Part shown: piece after piece, positions 7,352 to 16,103 of the stretch | Layout: the number at the start of each line of letters is the position of its first letter | How positions within the stretch are numbered: position 1 is the stretch's first letter | From: Prevotella illustrans | GTDB taxonomy: Bacteria; Bacteroidota; Bacteroidia; Bacteroidales; Bacteroidaceae | NCBI RefSeq assembly: GCF_017426725.1 | Contig: NZ_JAERMS010000028.1 | Coordinates: 1 to 39,438 of the forward strand | Reading direction: 5' to 3' | Length of the DNA: 39,438 nt | The notes under the pieces: generated by a model | What the model was told of the DNA's origin: nothing | Seen by the model: the letters and a program-made list of their open reading frames with translations, nothing else | Databases searched by the model: none | Translations under genes and position numbers: made by a program

Positions 7352-8370
7352 TGGGAAAAATTAACGCTATCATCACAGGTGTCGCCGGTTATGTTCCCGA
7401 CTATGTTCTCAATAATGAGGAACTGTCGAGAATGGTCGATACCAATGATGAATGGATCGTTACCCGTACAGGAATCAAGGAGCGCCGCATTCTGACCGAA
7501 GAAGGTCTGGGTACTTCTTACATGGCCCGCAAGGCCGCCAAACTTCTGATGAAGAAGACAGGCGCGGATCCGGATAGTATCGACGCGCTCATTGTAGCTA
7601 CCACCACGCCCGACTATGTTCATCCGTCCACCGCTTCGATCGTGTTGGGCCGACTTGGACTGAAAAACGCGTTCGCGTTTGACTTCGCGGCCGCGTGCTG
7701 TGGCTTTATGTATGCCTTCGATGTGGCCTGCAATATGGTTCAGAGCGGACGCCATAAGCGTGTTATCGTGATAGGAGCCGACAAGATGTCATCGATTACT
7801 GATTATCAGGATCGGGCCACCTGTCCGCTTTTCGGCGACGGAGCCGGAGCCGTCATGGTGGAAGGTACGGAAGAAGAAAACGTCGGACTGATTGATTCCA
7901 TTCATCGCACTGATGGCAAAGGGCTTCCTTTCCTGCATGTCAAGGCCGGAGGTTCCGTATTTCCGGCTTCTCACTATTCGGTAGACCACCGCATGCACTT
8001 CACCTATCAGGAGGGACGGACGGTGTTTCGTTATGCCGTGACGGCCATGGGAGATGACTGTGCCGAACTGCTGAAACGCAACAACCTGACGGTAGACGAC
8101 GTAAACTATGTGGTTCCCCATCAGGCCAACCTGCGTATCATCGAGGCCGTAGCCAAGCGTATCGGCGTTCCGATGGAGCGGGTTTTTGTCAATATTCAAC
8201 GCTACGGCAATACGAGCGCGGCCTGTATGCCTCTCGTTCTTTGGGATTTTGAGAAAGACCTGAAGAAAGGTGACAGCCTGTTGTTCACCGCTTTCGGCGC
8301 GGGGTTCGTCAACGGAGCCAGCTACTATCGCTGGGCTTATAACGGTGCCGATATGGCAGGAATCAAGTAA
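7351..8370 (+). CDS. fabH: 3-oxoacyl-ACP synthase III (KAS III)
   Basis: A 339-residue enzyme that condenses acetyl-CoA or another short acyl-CoA with malonyl-ACP to start fatty acid synthesis. The catalytic triad is visible: Cys116 in DFAAACCGF, His257 in VPHQANLR and Asn287 in YGNTSAA. A second cysteine (Cys117) follows the nucleophile where E. coli FabH has alanine. Length and motifs are normal for the family. It overlaps rpmF by one base, linking ribosome and lipid synthesis genes in one operon. A long hairpin terminator follows at 8392-8434. Confidence 0.96.
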   Translation: MGKINAIITGVAGYVPDYVLNNEELSRMVDTNDEWIVTRTGIKERRILTEEGLGTSYMARKAAKLLMKKTGADPDSIDALIVATTTPDYVHPSTASIVLGRLGLKNAFAFDFAAACCGFMYAFDVACNMVQSGRHKRVIVIGADKMSSITDYQDRATCPLFGDGAGAVMVEGTEEENVGLIDSIHRTDGKGLPFLHVKAGGSVFPASHYSVDHRMHFTYQEGRTVFRYAVTAMGDDCAELLKRNNLTVDDVNYVVPHQANLRIIEAVAKRIGVPMERVFVNIQRYGNTSAACMPLVLWDFEKDLKKGDSLLFTAFGAGFVNGASYYRWAYNGADMAGIK

Positions 8371-8391
8371 ACGATTTTATAAGATAACAAG

Positions 8392-8434
8392 AAAACGCAT
8401 CTTTCTTATTCTTGATAAGACGATGCGTTTTTTG
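8392..8434 (+). terminator. Intrinsic terminator after fabH
   Basis: AAAACGCATC (8392-8401) pairs with GATGCGTTTT (8422-8431), and TCTTAT (8404-8409) with ATAAGA (8415-8420) inside it. The outer stem runs into TTTTTTG. The structure is nearly continuous, and its downstream T run ends only about 17 bp before the era start codon. Confidence 0.8.
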
Positions 8435-8450
8435 TTTCAATTCAAGTATT

Positions 8451-9332
8451 ATGCACAAGGCAGGTTTCGTAAATATCGTAGGGAATCCCAATGTGGGCAA
8501 GAGCACGCTGATGAACCAACTCGTCGGCGAGCGTATCAGTATCGCCACGTTTAAGGCACAGACCACCCGTCATCGTATCATGGGTATCGTGAACACGGAC
8601 GACATGCAGATCGTATTCTCCGACACGCCCGGCGTCTTGAAACCCAATTACAAGATGCAGGAAATGATGTTGGCTTTCTCGGAGTCGGCCCTGGCTGACG
8701 CCGATATACTGCTCTACGTGACCGACGTTGTGGAAAACGCGGAGAAGAACTTAGACTTTCTGGAGAAAGTGCGCAAGATGACGATTCCCGTGCTGCTGCT
8801 CATCAATAAGATTGACGAGAGCAACCAGAAGGAATTGGGCCGTATCGTCACCAAATGGCACGAGCTGCTGCCCAACGCGGAAATCCTTCCTATCTCGGCC
8901 AAGAACAAATTTGGCACCGACCTGCTGATGAAGCGCATTCGAGAACTCCTGCCCGAGTCGCCGGCCTACTTCGACAAGGAGCAACTGACCGACAAGCCTG
9001 CCAAGTTCTTCGTGTCGGAAATCATCCGTGAGAAGATATTGCGCTATTACGACAAGGAGATACCCTATTCGGTAGAGGTTGTCGTAGAGCGCTTCAAGGA
9101 AGACGAGAAGAAAATCCACATCAATGCCGTCATCTACGTGGAGCGCGATTCGCAGAAGGGAATCGTCATCGGCCATCAGGGCGTGGCTTTGAAGAAGGTG
9201 AGCACCGAAGCCCGTAAGGCTCTGGAGAGGTTTTTCGACAAGACCATCTTTCTCGAGGTTTTCGTAAAGGTGGATAAAGACTGGCGTTCCTCGCAGCGGG
9301 AACTGGCCAACTTCGGTTATCGTCCGGAGTAA
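8451..9332 (+). CDS. era: GTPase Era
   Basis: A 293-residue GTPase that binds the 3' end of 16S rRNA and helps mature the 30S subunit. The GTPase domain has G1 GNPNVGKS (residues 11-18), a G2 threonine region (KAQTTRHR), G3 DTPG (58-61) and G4 NKID. The C-terminal KH domain carries IVIGHQGVALKKV near residue 240. An in-frame upstream start at 8412 would lie inside the fabH terminator hairpin. MHKAGFVNIVG at 8451 matches normal Era N-termini and is chosen. I saw no TAnnTTTG promoter between the terminator and this start, so expression may depend on read-through or on an atypical promoter. Confidence 0.95.
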   Translation: MHKAGFVNIVGNPNVGKSTLMNQLVGERISIATFKAQTTRHRIMGIVNTDDMQIVFSDTPGVLKPNYKMQEMMLAFSESALADADILLYVTDVVENAEKNLDFLEKVRKMTIPVLLLINKIDESNQKELGRIVTKWHELLPNAEILPISAKNKFGTDLLMKRIRELLPESPAYFDKEQLTDKPAKFFVSEIIREKILRYYDKEIPYSVEVVVERFKEDEKKIHINAVIYVERDSQKGIVIGHQGVALKKVSTEARKALERFFDKTIFLEVFVKVDKDWRSSQRELANFGYRPE

Positions 9333-9351
9333 AACAACACGTAATTGATTT

Positions 9352-9396
9352 GGCCCTGAATAGAAAGAGGGCACACTCTCCGTCAATGGGAGGGCC
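9352..9396 (+). other. Dyad in the era-der intergenic region
   Basis: GGCCCT (9352-9357) can pair with AGGGCC (9391-9396), and inner GA/CT-rich segments offer alternative pairings. There is no T run, so it is not a classical terminator. It may be a leader structure of der or chance. Confidence 0.3.
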
Positions 9397-9430
9397 GAAG
9401 AATGTATAACTTCAGAAATTAAACAACACT

Positions 9431-10744
9431 ATGGCAAATTTAGTTGCAATCGTTGGCCGTCCCAATGTGGGTAAGTCAACGCTTTTTAATCGGTTGACAC
9501 AATCTCGTCGCGCTATCGTCAGCGACACGGCCGGCACCACCCGCGACCGCCAGTATGGCAAGTGCCAGTGGAACGGCCGTGAGTTTTCCGTTGTCGACAC
9601 CGGCGGATGGGTCGTTAAGTCGGACGACATCTTCGAAGACGCCATTCGCAGACAGGTACTTGTGGCTACTGAAGAGGCCGACCTCGTGCTTTTCTTGGTA
9701 GACGTTGAAACCGGCCTTACCGACTGGGACGAGGACGTGGCGCTCATCCTGCGTCGCGCCAAGCTGCCCGTTGTTCTTGTGGCCAATAAGGTTGACAACA
9801 GTGCCAACTATTATGAGGCTGCCGAGTTTTATAAGCTGGGACTGGGCGAGCCTGTTTGTGTCAGCGCGGCCACAGGCGGCGGCACGGGCGAGTTGCTCGA
9901 TCTGGTGCTTGACAAGCTGCCTGCCGAGAATAAGGAGGAAATCGAAGAGGAAATTCCCCGTTTCGCGGTCGTAGGGCGCCCTAATGTCGGCAAGAGCAGC
10001 ATTATCAACGCTTTCATTGGAGAAGACCGCAATATCGTGACCGAGATAGCCGGCACCACCCGTGACAGTATTTATACCCGTTACGATAAGTTCGGCTTCG
10101 ACTTCTACTTAGTCGACACCGCCGGCATTCGTCGTAAGAACAAGGTGACGGAAGACCTGGAGTTCTACAGCGTCATGCGTTCTATCCGTGCCATCGAAAA
10201 CAGTGACGTATGTATTCTGATGATCGACGCCATCCGTGGTATCGAGACGCAGGACATGAACATCTTCCAGCTCATACAGAAGAACAACAAGAGCTTAGTG
10301 GTAGTAGTCAACAAGTGGGACTTGGTGGAGGAGAAGTCGCAGAAGGCCATCGATATGTTTAAGGAGGCCATCCGTAGCCGCATGGCTCCCTTTGTCGACT
10401 TCCCCATCATCTTCGCGTCGGCCATGACCAAGCAGCGCATCTTCAAGGTGCTTGAAACAGCCAAGGAAGTCTATCTGAACCGCAAGGCCCGCGTGGGAAC
10501 ATCCAAGCTCAACGAGGTGATGCTTCCTATTATCGAGGCCTATCCGCCCCCAAGCGTCAAGGGTAAGTACATCAAAATCAAGTATTGCACGCAGTTACCC
10601 AACACGCAGATTCCCTCTTTCGTGTTCTACGCTAACCTGCCGCAGTACGTGAAAGAGAACTATCGCCGTTTTCTCGAAAACAAGATACGTGAGAATTGGA
10701 GCATGCACGGTTGCCCCATCAATATTTTTATTCGACAAAAGTAG
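9431..10744 (+). CDS. der: Double-GTPase ribosome assembly factor Der (EngA)
   Basis: A 437-residue protein needed for 50S subunit assembly. Two GTPase domains lie in tandem: G1 motifs are GRPNVGKS at residues 9-16 and 182-189, each followed by a switch region with AGTTRD and by a DT(G/A)G motif. NKVD (119-122) and NKWD give the guanine specificity. The C-terminal KH-like domain ends in [13 protein letters not shown], the usual end of EngA proteins. Length is normal. It follows era by 98 bp. Confidence 0.97.
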   Translation: MANLVAIVGRPNVGKSTLFNRLTQSRRAIVSDTAGTTRDRQYGKCQWNGREFSVVDTGGWVVKSDDIFEDAIRRQVLVATEEADLVLFLVDVETGLTDWDEDVALILRRAKLPVVLVANKVDNSANYYEAAEFYKLGLGEPVCVSAATGGGTGELLDLVLDKLPAENKEEIEEEIPRFAVVGRPNVGKSSIINAFIGEDRNIVTEIAGTTRDSIYTRYDKFGFDFYLVDTAGIRRKNKVTEDLEFYSVMRSIRAIENSDVCILMIDAIRGIETQDMNIFQLIQKNNKSLVVVVNKWDLVEEKSQKAIDMFKEAIRSRMAPFVDFPIIFASAMTKQRIFKVLETAKEVYLNRKARVGTSKLNEVMLPIIEAYPPPSVKGKYIKIKYCTQLPNTQIPSFVFYANLPQYVKENYRRFLENKIRENWSMHGCPINIFIRQK

Positions 10745-10758
10745 AAACAAATACAAGT

Positions 10759-10800
10759 GTGGACGGACCGATATCATCCCGACGACATCGGTCCGTCCAC
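10759..10800 (+). terminator. 14-bp perfect hairpin between der and the lipoprotein gene
   Basis: GTGGACGGACCGAT (10759-10772) pairs perfectly with ATCGGTCCGTCCAC (10787-10800). It is followed by CTTATTTTATG, a poor U tract that runs into the next start codon. It probably terminates or attenuates der transcription. Its position 8 nt before the lipoprotein ATG could also block translation of that gene. Confidence 0.6.
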
Positions 10801-10808
10801 CTTATTTT

Positions 10809-11207
10809 ATGATGAGAAAGTTGTTCTATATTGTTTGCGGCATACTGACCGTGGCATTCACGTCGTGCCGGAAGGAAATCGATCCTGCCGATATAGCCGC
10901 GCAGACGGCCCGGCAATACTACGATTATCTGATACACGGCAACTACGAGGCCTATGTAGAGGGGCTGGATAAGCCTGATCGTATTCCGGACGACTACAAG
11001 AAGCAGCTTCTGCTCAACGCCCGGATGTTCATGGAACAGCAGCAAAAGGAACATCACGGTATTCATCGGGTGAGCGTCGCCAATGCCGATGCCGACACCG
11101 CACGCAAGGTGGCCCGGGTATTCCTGCTCCTTTCGTATGGCGACAGCACCCGTGAACAGGTCTATGTGCCGATGGTCATGCGCGACGGCATTTGGTATCT
11201 GCGCTGA
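10809..11207 (+). CDS. Small lipoprotein, DUF4878-like
   Basis: A 132-residue putative lipoprotein. The signal peptide MMRKLFYIVCGILTVAFTSC ends in a lipobox with the acylated cysteine at position 20. The mature part (about 110 residues) has AAQTARQYYDYLIHGNYEAYVEGLD near its start and ends with MVMRDGIWYLR. This pattern resembles NTF2-like/DUF4878 lipoproteins, whose function is unknown. Two adjacent ATG codons (10809 and 10812) are possible starts. The longer in-frame extension back to 10689 overlaps der and is rejected. The gene converges with mlaF, 13 bp away, and has no obvious partner. Confidence 0.75.
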   Translation: MMRKLFYIVCGILTVAFTSCRKEIDPADIAAQTARQYYDYLIHGNYEAYVEGLDKPDRIPDDYKKQLLLNARMFMEQQQKEHHGIHRVSVANADADTARKVARVFLLLSYGDSTREQVYVPMVMRDGIWYLR

Positions 11208-11220
11208 GGTCGCGATTCTG

Positions 11221-11994
11221 TTATTGATTTCTTTCCTCTTCCATTTCCACCTCTTTCACCTTGCGGAACAAGTCGCTTGCGAAGACGAGATCATTGAGCT
11301 TTTTGTTTGTACTGCTTATCACGTCGTCCTTGGTGCCCTGCCATTCCTTGCGTCCTTTATAGATAAAGCAGATGTTTTCGCCAATGCCCATGACGGAATT
11401 CATGTCATGGGTGTTGATGATGGTTGTCATGTTAAATTCTTTGGTAATACCTGAGAGTAGTTCATCGATGACGAGTGAAGTCTTCGGGTCGAGTCCCGAG
11501 TTGGGCTCGTCGCAGAAAAGATACTTGGGGTTGAGTACGATGGCACGGGCGATGGCCACACGTTTCTGCATGCCTCCTGATATCTCACCGGGATATTTAT
11601 TGCCCGCGTCGACCAGATTGACACGGGCCAGACAGTCTTCCGCACGCTTCACCCTTTCATTGTAGTTCATATTAGAGAACATGTCGAGCGGAAACATCAC
11701 GTTCTCCAATACCGACAAGGAGTCGAAGAGCGCGGCACCCTGAAAGATCATTCCCATTTCACGACGCATGTGGACTTTCTCCTTCTTGCTCATCGTGACG
11801 AAATTTCGCCCGTCATAGAGCACGTCACCGCTTGTAGGCTCGAGCAGTCCTACCAGGTTTTTCATCAGTACGGTTTTGCCCGAACCGCTCTGTCCGATAA
11901 TCAGATTGGTCTTGCCCGTTTCAAAAACCGCGTCTATCTTGTTGAGAACGATCTTGTCCTCAAATGATTTTGTGAGTTGTCTTACTTCTATCAT
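11221..11994 (-). CDS. mlaF: MlaF-type phospholipid transport ATPase
   Basis: A 257-residue ABC ATPase of the Mla/Mce type, which powers phospholipid movement between the inner and outer membranes. Walker A is GQSGSGKT (residues 34-41), and the signature is ISGGMQKR, a form characteristic of MlaF-like proteins. Walker B is LFCDEPNSGLDP and the H loop is THDMNSV. It follows the permease gene mlaE by 21 bp. The substrate-binding MlaD protein is not encoded in the window. The C-terminus is acidic (VKEVEMEEERNQ). Confidence 0.92.
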   Translation of the reverse strand: MIEVRQLTKSFEDKIVLNKIDAVFETGKTNLIIGQSGSGKTVLMKNLVGLLEPTSGDVLYDGRNFVTMSKKEKVHMRREMGMIFQGAALFDSLSVLENVMFPLDMFSNMNYNERVKRAEDCLARVNLVDAGNKYPGEISGGMQKRVAIARAIVLNPKYLFCDEPNSGLDPKTSLVIDELLSGITKEFNMTTIINTHDMNSVMGIGENICFIYKGRKEWQGTKDDVISSTNKKLNDLVFASDLFRKVKEVEMEEERNQ

Positions 11995-12015
11995 TTTCTT
12001 GAAGAGCTGAGGAGC

Positions 12016-12762
12016 TTAGCTTAACATCTGCGTTAAAAATACGTCGGAAAAGAGAATAAGGACGCTGGAGCATACCACAGCGTCTGTGCTGGCTTCGCCT
12101 ACTTCTACCGAACCGCCTTCCACGGTATAGCCGAAATAAGATGATACGCTGGCTATGATGAAGGCAAAGAACAGACTCTTGATGATACTCATCCATACAA
12201 ACCATTCATTGAAAGCGTGGTGCATACCCAGTGTCAGGTCTTCGGCCGATGTGATATGACCGATATAAGCGGTTCCATAAGCTCCGACGATGCCCATGGC
12301 CGAACTGAAGATGACAAGAAACGGCATGATGGTGACCAATCCCAGTATCTTGGGCAGGATAAGATAAGAAGCGGAGTTGACACCCATGATGTCGAGCGCG
12401 TCGATTTGCTGGGTGACGCGCATGGTTCCCAGTTCCGAGGCGATGTTGCTGCCAACCTTTCCTGCCAAGATCAGACACATGATGGAACTGGAAAACTCGA
12501 GCAGCATGATCTCACGCGTGGTATAACCTGATACCCACCGGGGCATCCATGGACTCTGAATGTTGACCTTCATCTGAATGCAGATAACGGCCCCAATGAA
12601 AAACGAAATCAGTAACACGATGCCGATGGAGTCGACACCGAGTTGCGACATCTCTTTAATATAGCGCTTGAAGAACATTCTCATTCGCTCCGGCCGGGAA
12701 AAAGAACGCCCCATGAGGATAAGATAATTACCAAAGGTGGTAAGCCATTTTATTAATAACAT
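12016..12762 (-). CDS. mlaE: MlaE-type phospholipid transport permease
   Basis: A 248-residue inner-membrane permease with about five hydrophobic segments. It carries the family hallmark ELGTMRVTQQIDALDIMGVN, and the residues after it (LPKILGLVTIMPFLVIFSS) also fit MlaE. With the downstream ATPase it forms the core of a Mla-like lipid transporter. An in-frame start at 12819 would lie upstream of the candidate promoter at 12787-12794, so MLLIKWLTTFG at 12762 is chosen. The gene diverges from lptB. Confidence 0.92.
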   Translation of the reverse strand: MLLIKWLTTFGNYLILMGRSFSRPERMRMFFKRYIKEMSQLGVDSIGIVLLISFFIGAVICIQMKVNIQSPWMPRWVSGYTTREIMLLEFSSSIMCLILAGKVGSNIASELGTMRVTQQIDALDIMGVNSASYLILPKILGLVTIMPFLVIFSSAMGIVGAYGTAYIGHITSAEDLTLGMHHAFNEWFVWMSIIKSLFFAFIIASVSSYFGYTVEGGSVEVGEASTDAVVCSSVLILFSDVFLTQMLS

Positions 12763-12786
12763 GTTGTAACAACTGACTGATATGTG

Positions 12787-12794
12787 CAAAAGTA
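12787..12794 (-). promoter_or_regulatory. Candidate -7 element of mlaE
   Basis: On the minus strand TACTTTTG matches TAnnTTTG, 25 bp before the mlaE start. A TTTG lies 22 bp upstream of it, slightly longer than usual. It faces away from the lptB promoter in the same intergenic region. Confidence 0.6.
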
Positions 12795-12865
12795 ACCAAA
12801 TTCTATAGAAAAACTGCAAAACGGCAGTTGGTTTTTGGTTTTATAACGCTTGCCTTGTGGTTTCG

Positions 12866-12897
12866 TTTGTTTTTTACGATGTTATTTCGTATTTTTG
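12866..12897 (+). promoter_or_regulatory. Promoter of lptB
   Basis: TTTG (12866-12869), a 20-bp spacer and TATTTTTG (12890-12897) fit the Bacteroidetes consensus. The lptB ATG lies 20 bp downstream, which rules out the longer reading frame that starts at 12857. Confidence 0.75.
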
Positions 12898-12916
12898 CAC
12901 GCAAATTAATGACTTT

Positions 12917-13705
12917 ATGGACGAAACAAAACTGACCACCCTTCGCACGGAAGGCCTTGTGAAGCGTTATGGCAAACGTACCGTTGCCAATGGCGTGAGT
13001 ATCAACGTGAAGCAAGGGGAGATCGTGGGACTGCTCGGCCCTAACGGAGCCGGTAAGACAACATCGTTTTATATGACGACGGGTTTGGTAGTTCCTAATG
13101 AGGGGCATGTATATCTTGACGACGAGGAGATTACGGAATATCCGGTTTATAAACGTGCACGAGCGGGTATCGGTTATCTGCCGCAGGAGGCCAGCGTGTT
13201 TCGCAAGATGAGTGTGGAGGACAATATTATGTCGGTATTGGAGATGACCAAGCTGTCGCACGAAGAGCAGGTGGCCCGTTTAGAGAGCCTGATCAAGGAG
13301 TTTCGTCTTAGTAAAGTGCGCAAGAATAAGGGTGATCAGCTTTCCGGAGGCGAACGTCGCCGTACCGAGATCGCACGCTGTCTGGCCATCAGTCCGAAAT
13401 TCATCATGCTCGACGAGCCGTTCGCGGGCGTCGACCCGATTGCCGTGGAGGATATCCAGCACATCGTGTGGCAGTTGAAATATCGCAATATCGGTATTCT
13501 GATAACCGACCATAACGTGCAGGAGACCCTGACGATAACCGACCGTGCCTATCTTTTGTTCGAGGGAAGAATCCTTTTTCAGGGCAAGCCCGAGGAGTTG
13601 GCTTCCAATAAAATCGTGCGTGAAAAGTATCTGAGCAATAGTTTTGTCTTGCGCAAGAAAGATTTTCAGATGATCGACGAGGAGCGCCGCGCGCGGGAAG
13701 ACTAA
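12917..13705 (+). CDS. lptB: LPS export ABC transporter ATPase LptB
   Basis: A 262-residue ABC ATPase that drives LPS extraction from the inner membrane with LptF, LptG and LptC. Walker A is GPNGAGKT (residues 41-48), followed by [11 protein letters not shown], typical of LptB. The signature is [13 protein letters not shown] and Walker B is [20 protein letters not shown], also diagnostic. The H-loop stretch is [12 protein letters not shown]. The C-terminus has a charged tail (EERRARED). The ATG at 12917 follows the promoter. The OstA-like gene at 33595 probably encodes another part of the same export path. Confidence 0.95.
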   Translation: MDETKLTTLRTEGLVKRYGKRTVANGVSINVKQGEIVGLLGPNGAGKTTSFYMTTGLVVPNEGHVYLDDEEITEYPVYKRARAGIGYLPQEASVFRKMSVEDNIMSVLEMTKLSHEEQVARLESLIKEFRLSKVRKNKGDQLSGGERRRTEIARCLAISPKFIMLDEPFAGVDPIAVEDIQHIVWQLKYRNIGILITDHNVQETLTITDRAYLLFEGRILFQGKPEELASNKIVREKYLSNSFVLRKKDFQMIDEERRARED

Positions 13706-13805
13706 GATATTTCGTTTAACTTGCCAGCTATCTCTGTGCGAGGTTAAAAACACCAAATTTTATTATATTCCTTTATTATAATTAGGTATTTACGTCAAAA
13801 AGCAG

Positions 13806-13813
13806 TACTTTTG
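13806..13813 (+). promoter_or_regulatory. Candidate -7 element of tig
   Basis: TACTTTTG matches TAnnTTTG and lies 83 bp before the trigger factor start. The -33 region has only a weak TTAG 20 bp upstream. Confidence 0.55.
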
Positions 13814-13896
13814 CACACTAATTGTCGTGAGGTCGTATTGTGCCTGCGCATGAGCAATCCAGATTATAATCATAAACTATAAAGTATATATCAGAA

Positions 13897-15261
13897 ATGA
13901 ACATCTCATTTGAAAATCCCGACAAGATCAACGGTCTGTTGACAATCACTGTCGAAGAAGCTGATTACAAAGATAATGTCGAGAAGACATTGAAGGACTA
14001 TCGTAAGAAAGCCAATATCCCCGGTTTCCGTCCCGGCATGGTGCCCATGGGCTTGATTAAAAGACAGGTTGGCACTTCCGTAAAGATGGATGCCATCAAC
14101 AAGTTGGTGGGTGAGCAAATCTACAAGTACGTGCAGGACAACAAAATTCAAATGCTCGGCGAACCTCTTCCTTCAGAGAAGCAGGAAGCACAGGACTTGG
14201 AGAAAGAGGCTCCTTACACATTCATGTTTGATATAGCCGTGGCTCCGGAATTCAAGATAGAGCTTAATGGTAAAAACAAAATCGACTATTATAATATCAA
14301 AGTTGATGACAAGCTGATCGACCGTCAGGTAGAAATGTTCGCTTCGCGTTCAGGAAGCTATGAGAAAGTGGAGACGTTTGAAGGCAACGATATGCTGAAG
14401 GGCGATCTACGCGAGCTTGACGAGCAAGGCAACACGCTTGAAGTCGGTGTGACGGTTGAAGCCGCCGCTATTATGCCTAATTATATAAAGGTGGACGACC
14501 AGAAGAAACTTTTCGATGGCGCCAAATTGGGTGATATCATCACTTTCAATCCTCGCAAGGCTTATCCCGATAACGACACGGAAGTGTCTTCGCTGCTCAA
14601 TGTCGACCGTAACGAGGTTGCCAAGCACACGGGTGACTTCAGCTTCCAGGTGACCGAAATTCAGCGTTATAAGAGTCATGAGGTAAATCAGGAACTTTTT
14701 GATCAGGTGTTTGGTAAAGACGTTGTGAAGAGCGAAGAGGAGTTCCGAGGCAAGATTGCTGAAGGCCTAAAGGCGCAACTCGTTACCGACAGCGATTACA
14801 GGTTTATTCTCGACGTGCGTGCCTATTGCGAGAAGAAGGTTGGCGAGCTTACCTATCCCGAGGCCTTGCTGAAGCGTGTTATGCTCAACAACAATAAGGA
14901 GAGAGGACAGGAGTTTGTAGAAAAGAACTTTGCCAACAGCATAAAAGAACTGACTTGGCACTTGATTAAGGAGCAGTTGGTTGCCGCCCATAATATTAAG
15001 GTAGAAGATGCTGACATAAAGGAAGCGGCCAGAGAGACGGCACGCGTGCAGTTTGCCCAGTATGGGATGAACAACGTGCCGGACGATTATGTCAATAACT
15101 ATGCCGATGAGATGTTGAAGAAACGTGAGAATGTAGACGGTTTCGTAGATCGTGCTATTGATCGCAAGCTGATCGCGGCGTTGAAAGCTGTTGTAAAACT
15201 CAATGAAATTGAAATCTCGCTTGATGATTTCAACAAGATGATGGAAGAAACTGAAAAATAA
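13897..15261 (+). CDS. tig: Trigger factor chaperone
   Basis: A 454-residue ribosome-bound chaperone that receives nascent chains at the exit tunnel. The N-terminal ribosome-binding signature is visible as NIPGFRPGMVPMGLIKRQVG (about residues 41-60). The middle region is the expected length for the peptidyl-prolyl isomerase domain, but I cannot confirm active-site residues. The long helical C-terminal arms follow (LLKRVMLNNN... and EEQLVAAHNIKVEDADIKEAA with small differences). It precedes clpP and clpX, the classic tig-clpP-clpX order. The ATG at 13897 starts MNISFENPDKINGLLTITVE, a normal N-terminus. Confidence 0.95.
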   Translation: MNISFENPDKINGLLTITVEEADYKDNVEKTLKDYRKKANIPGFRPGMVPMGLIKRQVGTSVKMDAINKLVGEQIYKYVQDNKIQMLGEPLPSEKQEAQDLEKEAPYTFMFDIAVAPEFKIELNGKNKIDYYNIKVDDKLIDRQVEMFASRSGSYEKVETFEGNDMLKGDLRELDEQGNTLEVGVTVEAAAIMPNYIKVDDQKKLFDGAKLGDIITFNPRKAYPDNDTEVSSLLNVDRNEVAKHTGDFSFQVTEIQRYKSHEVNQELFDQVFGKDVVKSEEEFRGKIAEGLKAQLVTDSDYRFILDVRAYCEKKVGELTYPEALLKRVMLNNNKERGQEFVEKNFANSIKELTWHLIKEQLVAAHNIKVEDADIKEAARETARVQFAQYGMNNVPDDYVNNYADEMLKKRENVDGFVDRAIDRKLIAALKAVVKLNEIEISLDDFNKMMEETEK

Positions 15262-15339
15262 TTCAGTTTCATATTGAAAGAAAAATAACGGTTTTTGAAA
15301 AAAAACATCTTATAAAAAGAGGTTGTCGACTTTTTTTAC

Positions 15340-15347
15340 TATCTTTG
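15340..15347 (+). promoter_or_regulatory. Candidate -7 element of clpP-clpX
   Basis: TATCTTTG matches TAnnTTTG, 73 bp before the clpP ATG. No good -33 element was found. A small AGAGG/CCTCT hairpin followed by GTTTTTT lies downstream in the leader (about 15370-15392) and might be a weak terminator or attenuator. Confidence 0.5.
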
Positions 15348-15419
15348 TTCTAATGAAGATTGCAAAAGAGAGGCCGATAACCTCTGTTTTTTATTTGATA
15401 ACGAAAGGAATTTAGTTTT

Positions 15420-16100
15420 ATGAATGATTTTAGAAAATACGCTACCAAGCATTTGGGAATGAGTAGTATGGCTCTTGATGATGTTATCAAGTCGCAAGCG
15501 CAATATCTCAATCCGTATATCCTCGAAGAGCGTCAGCTTAACGTGACGCAGATGGATGTGTTCTCTCGCTTAATGATGGATCGCATCATCTTTCTTGGAA
15601 CGCAGATAGATGACTATACGGCAAATACATTGCAAGCGCAGTTACTGTATCTGGATTCGGTAGATAATACGAAAGATATATCTATTTATATCAACAGCCC
15701 CGGTGGCAGCGTAACGGCCGGATTGGCTATCTATGATACAATGCAATTCATTTCCAGTGACGTGTCGACGATTTGCGTCGGGATGGCCGCGTCTATGGCC
15801 GCCGTATTGCTTGTGGCCGGTCAGGAAGGCAAGCGTCAGGCATTGACCCATAGCCGTGTTATGATACATCAGCCGTTGGGCGGTGTTCAGGGACAGGCTT
15901 CCGATATTGAAATTGAAGCCCGTGAGATTCAGAAGTTCAAGAAAGAGCTTTATACTATCATAGCGGATCATTCACATACGCCGTTTGATAAGGTGTGGAC
16001 CGATTCTGACCGTAATTACTGGATGACGGCACAGGAAGCAAAAGATTATGGCATGATAGACGATGTGCTGATTCGGAAGAATAATATTACAAAGGAATAG
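15420..16100 (+). CDS. clpP: ClpP protease subunit
   Basis: A 226-residue serine peptidase that forms the two-ring proteolytic chamber fed by ClpX. The catalytic triad can be placed: Ser125 in GMAASMAA, His150 in RVMIHQPLG, and Asp195 in VWTDSDRNY, by alignment to the usual RDTERD region. NSPGGSV, the oxyanion-hole loop, is at about residues 92-98. The N-terminus is about 20 residues longer than in E. coli and may be processed. It lies 3 bp before clpX, in one transcript. Confidence 0.96.
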   Translation: MNDFRKYATKHLGMSSMALDDVIKSQAQYLNPYILEERQLNVTQMDVFSRLMMDRIIFLGTQIDDYTANTLQAQLLYLDSVDNTKDISIYINSPGGSVTAGLAIYDTMQFISSDVSTICVGMAASMAAVLLVAGQEGKRQALTHSRVMIHQPLGGVQGQASDIEIEAREIQKFKKELYTIIADHSHTPFDKVWTDSDRNYWMTAQEAKDYGMIDDVLIRKNNITKE

Positions 16101-16103
16101 AGG

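Noticed and set aside
10689..10808. Longer N-terminus for the small lipoprotein
   Set aside because: It overlaps the end of der and runs through the 14-bp hairpin. The signal peptide begins only at 10809.
12857..12916. Longer N-terminus for LptB
   Set aside because: The extra 20 codons contain the promoter and would be upstream of transcription. MDETKL at 12917 matches the family.
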